Assembly: GCA_900079685.1 (NCBI GenBank)
Contig: LT599018.1
Span: 1,893,528-1,957,527 of the forward strand
Direction: 5' to 3'
Length of the DNA: 64,000 nucleotides
Source of the DNA: an uncultured delta proteobacterium
GTDB lineage: Bacteria; Desulfobacterota; Desulfovibrionia; Desulfovibrionales; Desulfovibrionaceae
Position 1 is the stretch's first letter, and each line of letters starts with the position of its first letter. A program made the translations under genes and the position numbers. The notes under the pieces are model-generated. The model saw nothing but the letters and a program-made list of their open reading frames with translations, searched no databases and had not been told where the DNA came from. Shown in pieces: positions 1 through 8,407 of this stretch.

Positions 1-331
1 ATATATTCCTCCTGGTTTGGCATGCGGCACACCGCAAAACCTCCCGGATGGCGTTCGGCCCGGTAAAACTCAGCCAATCTACCCCATTCCGGCATGGAAG
101 CGCAATTGCTCTCTTGCCGGAAATCCGGAATCGCCGGGGAGACCATCTCCCCGTTCTCTGGCAACGGCTCAGTTTGCGCGTCAGACAAGGAAGGGCTGTT
201 GTGTATCAAGACATACACGAGCTTCGCGCGGGACGGGCCTGACGCAGTATCACGCCAAACTGAGCCGTTGCCCCACTTGCGGTTTGCCGGCAGATACCGT
301 ATCACGCGGGAAAACACTTAGGGAATTAGCA
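1..331. other. Divergent intergenic region at left edge
   Basis: No convincing gene lies here. The minus strand carries a perfect AGGAGG at 8-13, so a leftward gene probably starts within a few bases outside the window. The frame of the rightward M24 gene stays open through this stretch, but the residues it would encode (many Arg, Pro and Cys, no domain) look non-coding. The region therefore probably holds two divergent promoters; I could not pick out convincing -35/-10 pairs. Confidence 0.5.
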
Positions 332-1552
332 ATGTTTACTCCCGGCGAACGTCTGCCTCTTGAGGAGCTCCAGAGCCGTCATGCGCGCTGCCGCGCTCTC
401 CTCGCGGAACATATCCCCTCTGCCGGGGGCATCCTGGTAACGGGAACCCCCAACCTGTATTACATGACCGGCACCGCCGCCAACGGCCTCGCCTGGCTGC
501 CCCGCGAAGGCGATATGGTGCTTGCCGTGCGCAAAGGCCTTGACCGCGCGAAGCTGGAAAGCCCGCTCGCCGCCGTTGTGCCGTTCCGCAGCTATAAAGA
601 ACTTTCCGGCCTGTGCGCGGACATGGGCTCCCCCCTCGCCTCCGTTCTGGCCGTGGATCAGGCCGGCGTAAGCTGGGAACAGGGCCGCATGCTCCTGGAC
701 CGGATGCCGGAGAGGACGTTTATCCCGGCGGATGCCGTCATCGCCCGCACGCGGGCCGTCAAGTCCGCGTGGGAACTGGTAAAAATGCGCGAATCGTGCC
801 GCCTTATCGCGGAAAGTTTTGAAGAGCTCGCGCAGCGCATCCGGCCCGGCATGAGCGAGTATGACGTCGCCCGCGCGCTGTGGGAGATCTACCTTGGCCG
901 GGGGCACACCAGCACCTTCCCCACGGGACTGCACGGCAGCATGGTCTCCCTCGGGCACATCTGCGTCGGGGACAACGGCAATTACCCCAGCGCCTATGAC
1001 GGCCCCCTGGGCGTGAAAGGCGTACACCCGGCGTCGCCCTCCATGGGCAGCGCGGCAACCGTCTGGAAAACCGGCGAGGTTTTGTCCGTGGATTCGGGCT
1101 TCAACTTCGAGGGGTATATTTCGGACAAAACCCTGACCTTTTTCGCGGGCCGCGCGGACGCCATCCCGGCGGAAGTCCGCAAGGCCCAGGACGCGGCCAT
1201 GCTGATCGCCGAAAGAACGGCCGCCGCCCTCCGGCCCGGCGCCATCCCGTCCGAGGTCTACGCCCTGAGCCTGGATATCGCCAAACAGGCCGGGTACGAA
1301 AAAACGTTCATGGGAGCCGGGGACAACCACGTGCGGTTTCTCGGCCACGGTATCGGGCTGACCGTCAGCGAATGGCCCATTTTCGCGCGGGGGTTCAACG
1401 ATCCGCTCCAGCCGGGCATGACCGTGGCCCTTGAGCCGAAAATCGCCCTGCCGGGCATCGCCATGGTCGGCGTGGAAAACACCTATGAGATAACTGAAAC
1501 CGGAGCGCGCAGCCTGACCGGCGAGATACGCGACATCGTTTGCGTGGAATAG
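332..1552 (+). CDS. M24-family metallopeptidase (Xaa-Pro aminopeptidase/creatinase fold)
   Basis: A 406-residue two-domain protein. The N-terminal creatinase-like domain spans about residues 1-160 and the C-terminal pita-bread catalytic domain about 175-400. All five expected metal ligands are visible: D254 (VDSG), D265 (SDKT), H339 (GHGIGL), E368 (ALEPK) and E382 (GVENTY). It should therefore be an active dinuclear-metal hydrolase cleaving Xaa-Pro or a related amide. I chose ATG 332 because homology begins about there; the ribosome-binding site is poor. It converges on the dsbD-like gene with only 18 bp between. The exact substrate cannot be told; creatinase and ectoine-hydrolase-like members share this fold. 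Confidence 0.85.
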   Translation: MFTPGERLPLEELQSRHARCRALLAEHIPSAGGILVTGTPNLYYMTGTAANGLAWLPREGDMVLAVRKGLDRAKLESPLAAVVPFRSYKELSGLCADMGSPLASVLAVDQAGVSWEQGRMLLDRMPERTFIPADAVIARTRAVKSAWELVKMRESCRLIAESFEELAQRIRPGMSEYDVARALWEIYLGRGHTSTFPTGLHGSMVSLGHICVGDNGNYPSAYDGPLGVKGVHPASPSMGSAATVWKTGEVLSVDSGFNFEGYISDKTLTFFAGRADAIPAEVRKAQDAAMLIAERTAAALRPGAIPSEVYALSLDIAKQAGYEKTFMGAGDNHVRFLGHGIGLTVSEWPIFARGFNDPLQPGMTVALEPKIALPGIAMVGVENTYEITETGARSLTGEIRDIVCVE

Positions 1553-1570
1553 CGCGCGGCGCTTCCGCCG

Positions 1571-3568
1571 TTACCTGCCCGCCGTTGCCGCTTCCAACGC
1601 GGCTTCCACCTGCCCGGCCGTCACGATATCGCGCAGCACAAGGGGGGAGAGAGCATCATCCCCCGTGCGGAACACGGCGATAACCGGAATGCTCACACTG
1701 CCCACGGCGCGCAGCAGCGCTTCGCCCTCCGGGTTCTCGCGGGTCATGTCCACGCGGACCAGCTTGAGGGCGTATTTTTTCCCCCAGGCGCGAAGATTGT
1801 TTTCCCGCAGCGCGGTTGCCTCCACCACCTTGCAGGTGGGGCACCAATCCGCCGTGAAATCAACAAGCATGACCCGCTTGCCCAGGTCTTTTTCAAAGGC
1901 CGCGTGCGAATAATCCGTCCACTCGCCGGTGGCGGGCACCGCCATGAAGGGCCAGACGCAGGCCAGGGCGATGCACACGACGCCGAAAAGCCGCGCCGCT
2001 CCCCGCTTTTGCCACAGCCAGCCGCCGAAAGCCGCCAGCACAAGGGCCGCGACCACGCGCGGCACAATGCCCAGCGGCAGAAAACCGACAAGATACGCCA
2101 CCGTGCCGAGGAGCAGGAACCCCAGGATCTGCTCCATGGTTCGCATCCACGCGCCGGGCCGAGGCAAACGACCGGCAAGACCGGGAAACGCGGCCAGCAA
2201 GAAGTAGGGGCACGCCATGCCCAGCCCGACGCATTCCAGCGTCAGGGCGAGCACGCCGAGCGGCTGCATGAGCGCCCAGCTGAGTACCCCGCCGAGCAAG
2301 GGCCCGCCGCAGGGGGTGGCGAGGAGCGTTGCGCCGAACCCTTCGGCAAAGGCCCGGAGGTCCGGATTTTTGGCGTTGCCCGCCCGCAGATCGATGAGGG
2401 GCAAGGAAAACACGCCGAAAAGATCGAGCGCGAGCAGGAGGAGCATGACAGCCAGCGCGAAGACCACAACGGGCGACTGGAAAATCTGCCCCCAGGCCAG
2501 ATCCAGAAAGTGGAACAGCCCGGCCATGACCGTGAACCAGACCAGGATGCCGAGCGCGAAAAACAACTGATGCCGCCGGAACCGCCGCACCCGCTCGACC
2601 GTGCCGCCGCCGGGCGCGAGCAGCGCCGCGAGCTTGATGCCGAGCACAGGCAACACGCATGGCATGAGGTTGAGGATGATCCCGGCCAGGAACCCGAGAA
2701 GGACCGCCTTGCCCATGGACGCCACCTCAAGTTCCGGCGTGAAGGGGACAGGCGTAATTTTTCCGATGAACGCGCCGGGCTGCGGGGCCAGGGAGATTGC
2801 CGCGCCGCCGGTTCCCCCGGTCCCGCCGCCGGATCCCGAAGACAGGGAAACCGCCCCGAGGCGAGGTACCCCGGAGGGGCCGGGAATGGGGGAGCCCGGA
2901 GCCGGGGAAGCCGGAACGGGCATATCCCCCAGGGGTTCGGCAACACCGGCAACAAGCGCGCCCCACCAGGGGGAAGCCGCCGCGTCCGGTAACGCGACGC
3001 GGGCCTGGGCATCCGGCACGGGTATTTTTTGGGTAAGGACGAGGGGCGTGCAGTTCACGGCGGAGCAGGCAAGGCCGGTCAGACGCAGGTCCAGGATTTT
3101 CCCGGCCAGTGCCGCGTCCGGCAGGGGAATGAGCGCCGTAAACGCGCCCGCGAACATGCGGGTTACTTCGCCGGGCACGAGCGGATCGGGTTTTTCCATC
3201 CCTGTGGGGAAAACGGCGCGGGCCTGAATGGGAAGACCGCCCGCCGCCACGGCTATTTCCGTCACCTTGCCACGGGCCTGGCTTTTACTGGCGTACAGGG
3301 AGACGCCCGGTTCCAGCGGGGTTACCGTGATTGCGAGATACAGGGAGGCGGACTCCCCGGCGCCGCCCGGCAGACGGCGGCCATCGTCGTGACGCGCGCG
3401 GAAAAAGGCGGCCTCCATGGCGTACGGCAAACGGATTGCCGCACCGGCGGGCCGGACCAGCTGATTCGTCATCACCTGACCCGTTAGCTGGCCGGGCGAC
3501 GGCAAAAACAGGCTGAGCAGCAGGCCCGCCAGCAGAATTGCCGTACATTTTTTCGCCGTTTTAGCCAT
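1571..3568 (-). CDS. dsbD: DsbD-like thiol:disulfide interchange protein
   Basis: About 665 residues with the three-part DsbD plan. A signal peptide (residues ~8-30) leads into a periplasmic alpha domain with a GLACSAVNC cysteine motif. An eight-helix CcdA-like membrane core follows from about 285 to 530 with the paired cysteines in MPCVLPV and TPCGGP. The C-terminal thioredoxin-like gamma domain has WCPTC (C576 and C579). Such proteins pass electrons from cytoplasmic thioredoxin to periplasmic thiol proteins, including the cytochrome c and DsbC pathways. A long Gly/Ser/Pro-rich linker separates the alpha and membrane domains. The start is uncertain: ATG 3568 fits the signal peptide best, and an upstream ATG at 3604 is possible. 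Confidence 0.88.
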   Translation of the reverse strand: MAKTAKKCTAILLAGLLLSLFLPSPGQLTGQVMTNQLVRPAGAAIRLPYAMEAAFFRARHDDGRRLPGGAGESASLYLAITVTPLEPGVSLYASKSQARGKVTEIAVAAGGLPIQARAVFPTGMEKPDPLVPGEVTRMFAGAFTALIPLPDAALAGKILDLRLTGLACSAVNCTPLVLTQKIPVPDAQARVALPDAAASPWWGALVAGVAEPLGDMPVPASPAPGSPIPGPSGVPRLGAVSLSSGSGGGTGGTGGAAISLAPQPGAFIGKITPVPFTPELEVASMGKAVLLGFLAGIILNLMPCVLPVLGIKLAALLAPGGGTVERVRRFRRHQLFFALGILVWFTVMAGLFHFLDLAWGQIFQSPVVVFALAVMLLLLALDLFGVFSLPLIDLRAGNAKNPDLRAFAEGFGATLLATPCGGPLLGGVLSWALMQPLGVLALTLECVGLGMACPYFLLAAFPGLAGRLPRPGAWMRTMEQILGFLLLGTVAYLVGFLPLGIVPRVVAALVLAAFGGWLWQKRGAARLFGVVCIALACVWPFMAVPATGEWTDYSHAAFEKDLGKRVMLVDFTADWCPTCKVVEATALRENNLRAWGKKYALKLVRVDMTRENPEGEALLRAVGSVSIPVIAVFRTGDDALSPLVLRDIVTAGQVEAALEAATAGR

Positions 3569-3622
3569 TTTCCACTTGACCTTTACCCTGTATCGCCATA
3601 TCAAAAACGTCGCTGCACAAAC

Positions 3623-3698
<76 letters not shown>

Positions 3699-3706
3699 GA
3701 AAATAC

Positions 3707-3738
3707 AGGCACCTGCCCTCACCGGCAAGTGCCTTTTT
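3707..3738 (+). terminator. Rho-independent terminator of tRNA-Lys
   Basis: AGGCACCTGCC (3707-3717) pairs with GGCAAGTGCCT (3724-3734) with one mismatch, followed by T5. The 18-base string beginning AAAATACAGG at 3700, which includes the left arm, recurs exactly at 33106-33123, again as a terminator-like hairpin. Confidence 0.9.
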
Positions 3739-3804
3739 CGTTTATAGGCAGCGGTTAAATCTATGTTTCAGTAACGTTCTCGGAATCAGGGAACTCCCCG
3801 CCGC

Positions 3805-5277
3805 TCAGCCTGGTTTGTTCACTGCCACCGTTCGCAAATCCGCAATGCGGATATTGAATTTTCCCAGCTTGGCGTAAAGGGTCGCGCGATGAATACTCAA
3901 AGCCTTGGCCGCCTTGCTGCAATTGAAATTATTCTCGCGCAGAACCGCCAGTATGATGCTGCTTTCCTGCTCGGACGAGAGGTGCCGGAGTTCGCGCCCC
4001 TTGAGCTGCTGCATCTCCGTGTTCAGGAGGTGCTGCGGCAAATTCTCCACCTGGATGACCCTACCCTCGCAGGTGATAAAGGCCCGTCCGATAACGTTTT
4101 TCAACTCACGAATATTGCCTGGCCAAGTATAACGCTGCAGCCACGCGAGGGCTTCCGGGGAAATTGTCCGCCTCGGCTCGTATTTGTCGTTCAGTTCGCC
4201 AAGGAAGGCATACGCCAACGCGGGAATATCCTCTTTGCGCTCCCGCAGGGGCGGAATGACTATAGGCAGAACGTTCAGGCGGTAATACAAATCTTCGCGA
4301 AAGGTTTTATCTTCTATTTTCTCTTCCAGGTTCTGGTTCGTGGCGGCCAGGATACGCACTTCCGCGAAGGTTTTTTTCTCGCCGCCGACCTTTTCAATAT
4401 ACCCGTCTTGCAACACCCGTAGCAGCTTGACCTGCATGGCGAGAGGCATATCGCCCACTTCGTCGAGGAGCAGAGTCCCCCCGTGCGCCAGTTCGAATTT
4501 CCCCCGCTTTCCCCCACGCCGTCCGCCGGTGAACGCGCCGTCCTCATACCCGAAGAGTTCCGACTCCAACAGTTCCGCTGGAATCGAACTACAGTTTATA
4601 GAGATGAAAGGGCCGTCACTCCGGGCGCTGGCCGCGTGGATCGCTTTGGCGAAGACTTCTTTGCCCACCCCGGTTTCTCCCCGCAGCAGCACAGGCAAAT
4701 CACTTTTGGCAAAGCGTTCGGCCAGCTTCTTGACCTTGCGGTAGGCCGCGTTGGAAGTGGGAATGTTCTCAAAGCCGGATCCCTTATCCGCATGCCGGCT
4801 CAATTCGCTGCGGTAGTATTCAACCTCTCCTTCCAGTTCGTGAATGGACTGCAGGAGTTTGTAGGCATATCCGGAAAACTTGGTCAGGGCCGCGCAGGCG
4901 ATCACTTCGCCGGTGTCCAACTTGATGGGGATGCGCGTGCTTACGGCCTTGCGCTCGCCCGAAACGGTCAATCCTTCCGGAAATTCATGGAGAACGTCGA
5001 TTTCCAACAGGTCGTTTTCCATGGAGTATATCAGCCGGGTGTTGGGGATCAGCTTTTCGATCGGCATGCCCAACGCGTCTTCGCGCTTTACACCGAACTG
5101 CTGGCAGTAGGCCTGGTTTATGTAGTCAATGGCACCGTCCTTGCCAATAACAATGTACCCCTCGGCAATCATGTCCACGGCGGCTTCAAAACACATGGCC
5201 TTTCTGGCGAGCGCGGAGTTTTCCGCTTCCAACCTGCGAATCTCTTCCTGTAGCCGCTCAATTTCATGAGGGGTCAT
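3805..5277 (-). CDS. PAS-domain sigma-54-dependent transcriptional activator
   Basis: A 490-residue enhancer-binding protein. A short N-terminal coiled coil (1-30) is followed by a PAS sensor domain (~31-140), the AAA+ domain (~165-400) with Walker A GETGVGKE (200-207) and Walker B LDEVGD (271-276), and a C-terminal Fis-type helix-turn-helix (~450-485). The sigma-54 contact loop reads GAFTGG (247-252) instead of GAFTGA. There is no receiver domain, so the PAS domain probably senses a small molecule directly. It is divergent from the tartronate-semialdehyde-reductase/TRAP operon, whose upstream region has a -24/-12 promoter and inverted repeats. That operon is the obvious target. Confidence 0.93.
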   Translation of the reverse strand: MTPHEIERLQEEIRRLEAENSALARKAMCFEAAVDMIAEGYIVIGKDGAIDYINQAYCQQFGVKREDALGMPIEKLIPNTRLIYSMENDLLEIDVLHEFPEGLTVSGERKAVSTRIPIKLDTGEVIACAALTKFSGYAYKLLQSIHELEGEVEYYRSELSRHADKGSGFENIPTSNAAYRKVKKLAERFAKSDLPVLLRGETGVGKEVFAKAIHAASARSDGPFISINCSSIPAELLESELFGYEDGAFTGGRRGGKRGKFELAHGGTLLLDEVGDMPLAMQVKLLRVLQDGYIEKVGGEKKTFAEVRILAATNQNLEEKIEDKTFREDLYYRLNVLPIVIPPLRERKEDIPALAYAFLGELNDKYEPRRTISPEALAWLQRYTWPGNIRELKNVIGRAFITCEGRVIQVENLPQHLLNTEMQQLKGRELRHLSSEQESSIILAVLRENNFNCSKAAKALSIHRATLYAKLGKFNIRIADLRTVAVNKPG

Positions 5278-5380
5278 TAATGCCTACCCGTCGGTTTGAA
5301 AAATGAAGAACCGGATGGCCCGCCTGAACCGGATGGGCCAGCGCAGGATGAAGAGTGGCGCCGCGCATTGGTAATACCAT

Positions 5381-5397
5381 ATGTCGTATAATGACAC
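5381..5397. promoter_or_regulatory. Candidate activator-binding inverted repeat 1
   Basis: ATGTCGTATAATGACAC contains TGTC (5382-5385), a 7-nt spacer and GACA (5393-5396). It has the same architecture as the site at 5579. It lies nearer the regulator gene and may serve autoregulation or as a second enhancer site. Confidence 0.5.
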
Positions 5398-5578
5398 AAT
5401 CCGACAGGGCCGCGACACTTTTCGGTGAATCTGTCTCCTAGCGCAACATGTCGCTAAAAAATTCAAGAAAACGATATCTCAAAGCAGGTACATCTTCCTA
5501 TCTCTTTGATTTTTTTTTCCCTGAGGGAGCGGCCGGATGATGCAATCCATCTTTAACTATTCAAAGGCTGATAAGAAA

Positions 5579-5595
5579 GTGTCTCTTCACGACAC
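5579..5595. promoter_or_regulatory. Candidate upstream activating sequence
   Basis: GTGTCTCTTCACGACAC is a GTGTC-N7-GACAC inverted repeat centred about 156 bp upstream of the predicted start near 5743. That is a usual distance for a sigma-54 enhancer. It shares the TGTC-N7-GACA core with the site at 5381-5397. Confidence 0.6.
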
Positions 5596-5715
5596 AATAC
5601 CCCTGCCAAAACGACATGTCGGCGACGTATCCACGGCAGAAAATACCGTTATTTTACGTCAGATAAAATAACTTGTTAATTCAATATATTATTAAAAATG
5701 AGGGCGTTATTTTTT

Positions 5716-5732
5716 TTGGCCCGTTTGTTGCT
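5716..5732 (+). promoter_or_regulatory. Sigma-54 (-24/-12) promoter
   Basis: TTGGCCCGTTTGTTGCT has the invariant GG and GC separated by exactly 10 nt and matches the TGGCACG-N4-TTGC consensus at most positions. Transcription should begin near 5743, about 80 nt ahead of the reductase start codon. The divergent neighbour encodes a sigma-54 activator. Confidence 0.8.
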
Positions 5733-5822
5733 TTTCCCGAAGCACCGGTGTTGTTTTTTGTGATAACATTTGAGGATAACAAGAATTTTTTACGCGCGAC
5801 GCGGATTACGAAAGGAGAAAAG

Positions 5823-6716
5823 ATGAAAACTATCGGTTTTATCGGCCTCGGCATCATGGGAAGACCCATGTGCAAGAATCTTCTGAAAGCCGGGTATGAA
5901 GTTGTGTGTTTTGACATGGTAAAGAACGCCCTGGACGATGTGGCGGCAGCCGGGGCCAAACCCGCGGCCTCCGTGGCCGAAGTGGCGAGCCAATGCAAGC
6001 GGATCGTCACCATGCTCCCGAACTCGCCGCACGTAACGGCCGTAGCCCTGGAAGCGGGCGGCATTGCCGAAAGCGCCGTTCCCGGAACCCTTCTCATTGA
6101 CATGAGCTCCATTGCTCCACTAGCCAGCCGGGCTATCCACGACGGCCTTAAAGCCAAGGGAATCCGCATGGTGGATGCCCCGGTGAGCGGCGGCGAACCC
6201 AAAGCCATTGACGGCACCCTCTCGGTCATGGTCGGCGGCGCCCAGGCGGATTTTGACGAAGCCCTGCCCATCATCAAGACGATGGCCGGTTCCGTGGTCC
6301 GGGTAGGGGAAGTCGGCGCGGGCAACACCGCCAAACTCGCCAACCAGATCATCGTGGCCGTGAACATTGCCGCTCTGGCCGAAGCCATGGCCCTTGCGGC
6401 CAAGGCAGGGGTTGACCCCGAACTTGTCTACAATGCCATACGGGGTGGGCTTGCCGGGTCTACGGCCATGGAGGCCAAGATGCCGATGTTCCTCGGCCGC
6501 AACATCAACCCGGGCTTCAAGATCAATTTGCACATCAAAGATCTTGGCAACGTCATGGACACGGGCCACGGGGTAGGCGTGCCGCTGCCGCTGACGTCCA
6601 CGGTCATGGAAATGATGCAGGCCCTGAAAGTGGACGGCATGGACGACGCCGACCACTCGGCCCTGATCCGCTACTACGAAAAACTGTCCAACTTTGAAGT
6701 GAAACGGATGTCATAG
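5823..6716 (+). CDS. garR: Tartronate semialdehyde (2-hydroxy-3-oxopropionate) reductase family
   Basis: A 297-residue beta-hydroxyacid dehydrogenase. The N-terminal Rossmann motif GFIGLGIMGRPM spans 5-16, the substrate motif DAPVSGG 118-124, and the catalytic lysine is K171 in GNTAKLANQ. These enzymes reduce tartronate semialdehyde to D-glycerate with NAD(P)H. ATG 5823 is preceded by AAAGGAGA. It is the first gene after the sigma-54 promoter and is followed by a TRAP transporter, which suggests uptake and reduction/oxidation of a hydroxy-acid. A related 3-hydroxyisobutyrate- or 4-hydroxybutyrate-type substrate cannot be excluded. Glyoxylate carboligase, which makes tartronate semialdehyde, is also in this window at 43.6-45.4 kb. 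Confidence 0.85.
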   Translation: MKTIGFIGLGIMGRPMCKNLLKAGYEVVCFDMVKNALDDVAAAGAKPAASVAEVASQCKRIVTMLPNSPHVTAVALEAGGIAESAVPGTLLIDMSSIAPLASRAIHDGLKAKGIRMVDAPVSGGEPKAIDGTLSVMVGGAQADFDEALPIIKTMAGSVVRVGEVGAGNTAKLANQIIVAVNIAALAEAMALAAKAGVDPELVYNAIRGGLAGSTAMEAKMPMFLGRNINPGFKINLHIKDLGNVMDTGHGVGVPLPLTSTVMEMMQALKVDGMDDADHSALIRYYEKLSNFEVKRMS

Positions 6717-6775
6717 ACCGCATTAGGCCGGTAAACGTTTTTTCGACGAAATCCGCTTGAAGGCAGACGCCGTGC

Positions 6776-6826
6776 GCGGCCAGGGAGGTGCGGCAACCCC
6801 GGGTTCCACCCGGGCCCCCTGGCCGC
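6776..6826 (+). terminator. Large intercistronic hairpin between reductase and dctP
   Basis: GCGGCCAGGG (6776-6785) pairs perfectly with CCCTGGCCGC (6817-6826). An inner stem CCCGGGT/ACCCGGG (6798-6814) is nested inside. No U-run follows, so it more likely protects or differentially stabilises parts of the operon mRNA than terminates it. Confidence 0.55.
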
Positions 6827-6873
6827 GGGGATACAGTGAGTTTTTTGACCGTCAACCCGACAGGAGAAAAAGC

Positions 6874-7860
6874 ATGAGAATTCACCACCGCATCATAAAA
6901 GCTTTCGCGTTTGCAGCCGCTGTGCTGTTGCTCGCAGGAACCACGGAAGCGACCGCCGCTATCCGTGCGAACCTGGCCCACGTCGGCGCGCCCGACCACA
7001 TTTTCGAAGTGGGCGCGAAAAAATTTGCCGAACTGGTGGAACAGAAAACAAACGGACAGATCATCATCAAGACATATCCCGGCGCAGCGCTCGGTGGCGA
7101 CCGCGATACCTTCGAAGGCCTGAAAATGGGCACCATCAACTTCAACATTCAGGGCCCGGTGGACTCTTTCCTGCCCATCACCTCGATAACGACCCTGCCC
7201 TATATGTTCGATAACAGTGGACAAATATACAAATTCCTGGACAGCGACATCGCCGAAGAAGTGTACAAGGGCCTTGAAGGCATGGGCATAGTCTGTCTCG
7301 CCCACATGCAGAACGGCTGGCGGCTGATAACCTCCAACAAGCCCATCAACGCCATGGCTGACCTCAAAGGCATGAAAATCCGTACTCCGGAAAGCCCCAC
7401 CTGGCGCGCCACCTTCCAGGCTTTCGGCGCCAACCCGGTGCCCATAGCCTTCAACGAACTGTATAGCGCATTGCAGCAGGGCGTTTGCGACGGGCAGGAA
7501 AACCCCACCGCGCACATCGTGACCCAGCGTTTCTATGAAGTGCAGAATTCCCTCGCCGTCACCCGCCACATGTACCTGGACGCTCCGCTCCTCGTCAGCA
7601 AGAAGTTCTGGGACAAACTGACCCCCGACCAGCAGACGGCCGTGCGCGAGGCCGCGAAAGAAGCCACCAAGCATCAGCGCGAAGTTTCCGAAGCGCGTGA
7701 ACGCGCGGATATCGAATTCCTAGGCAAAGAAGGCAAGATGACCGTCACCTACCCGGACATCAAGGAGTTCAAGGCCGCCACCGAGCCGGTGCGAAAGGAA
7801 TGGGCGGCAAAATACGGTCAGGATCTGTACGACCGCATCGTCAAGCTCGTCAGCGAATAA
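6874..7860 (+). CDS. dctP: TRAP transporter substrate-binding protein (DctP family)
   Basis: A 328-residue periplasmic protein. A signal peptide covers residues ~1-28 (Arg/His/Lys n-region, then AFAAAVLLLAG and TEATAA), and the mature chain has the DctP fold. The KIRTPESPTWRATFQAFGA segment holds the usual substrate-binding Arg, and AFNELYSALQQGVCDGQENP is the second signature. It should capture a carboxylate and deliver it to the DctQM permease encoded next. The start at 6874 follows CAGGAGAAAAAGC. Operon position behind a semialdehyde reductase suggests a hydroxy- or sugar-acid substrate. Confidence 0.93.
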   Translation: MRIHHRIIKAFAFAAAVLLLAGTTEATAAIRANLAHVGAPDHIFEVGAKKFAELVEQKTNGQIIIKTYPGAALGGDRDTFEGLKMGTINFNIQGPVDSFLPITSITTLPYMFDNSGQIYKFLDSDIAEEVYKGLEGMGIVCLAHMQNGWRLITSNKPINAMADLKGMKIRTPESPTWRATFQAFGANPVPIAFNELYSALQQGVCDGQENPTAHIVTQRFYEVQNSLAVTRHMYLDAPLLVSKKFWDKLTPDQQTAVREAAKEATKHQREVSEARERADIEFLGKEGKMTVTYPDIKEFKAATEPVRKEWAAKYGQDLYDRIVKLVSE

Positions 7861-7883
7861 CCCGCACGGTAAGGAGGCGTTTT

Positions 7884-8366
7884 ATGCTGAAACGGATGAT
7901 AAGCCTCTTGGAAGGCGTCAGCGTGGCATTTTTTTGCATAATGACTCTGCTGGTGCTGTATCAAATCGTCATGCGCAAGGTGTTCAACGCCTCCCCGCCG
8001 TGGACCGAGGAGCTTGCCCGGTATGCCATGATTTGGAGCACGCTCCTCGCGTGCGCGGTTTTGCTGCGCGAACAGGGGCACATTATGCTGGATTATTTCA
8101 TCGAGTTCCTGCCTCCGGGATTGAAGAAAGCCGTGCTTATGTTTGTCGGCCTCTTGATAATCATCCTGACCGCCACCTTCGGGTACGGCGGACTGGGGAT
8201 GATCCAGACCAGTATAGCGGTAACCCAGCTTTCCCCGGGAACGGGCATCCCGATGTGGGCGGTATACATCATAATGCCCCTGTCCGGTATTTTGATGGTG
8301 GCCTGCCAGCTTATGGCGATGGCGGATATCCTGCGCCGCAATGCATCAGCGGACAAGGAAGGGTGA
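7884..8366 (+). CDS. dctQ: TRAP transporter small permease (DctQ family)
   Basis: A 160-residue integral membrane protein with about four transmembrane segments, at ~15-35, ~50-65, ~90-110 and ~125-150. The PPWTEELARYAMIW motif is typical of DctQ. It pairs with the DctM subunit to form the Na+-coupled permease. ATG 7884 has a strong AAGGAGG 8 nt upstream. The gene sits 23 bp behind dctP and 41 bp ahead of dctM. Confidence 0.93.
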   Translation: MLKRMISLLEGVSVAFFCIMTLLVLYQIVMRKVFNASPPWTEELARYAMIWSTLLACAVLLREQGHIMLDYFIEFLPPGLKKAVLMFVGLLIIILTATFGYGGLGMIQTSIAVTQLSPGTGIPMWAVYIIMPLSGILMVACQLMAMADILRRNASADKEG

Positions 8367-8407
8367 TCGTCATGTTCCGTAGTCATAACCTGAGTTAAGG
8401 AGGGAAC

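Larger units (their letters stand above)
5278..5822. other. Divergent control region of the sigma-54 circuit
   Basis: This 545-bp AT-rich stretch has no gene. It holds two TGTC-N7-GACA inverted repeats (5381-5397 and 5579-5595), further TGTCG and GACAC half-sites near 5431, 5448 and 5616, and a -24/-12 promoter at 5716-5732. The Shine-Dalgarno AAAGGAGA stands just ahead of ATG 5823. Confidence 0.7.

Noticed and set aside
17-331. N-terminal extension of the M24 peptidase
   Set aside because: Composition unlike the mature protein, no homology expected there, and the family begins near ATG 332.
5673-5822. N-terminal extension of the semialdehyde reductase
   Set aside because: It would cross the sigma-54 promoter at 5716-5732; ATG 5823 has a good ribosome-binding site and starts the Rossmann fold.
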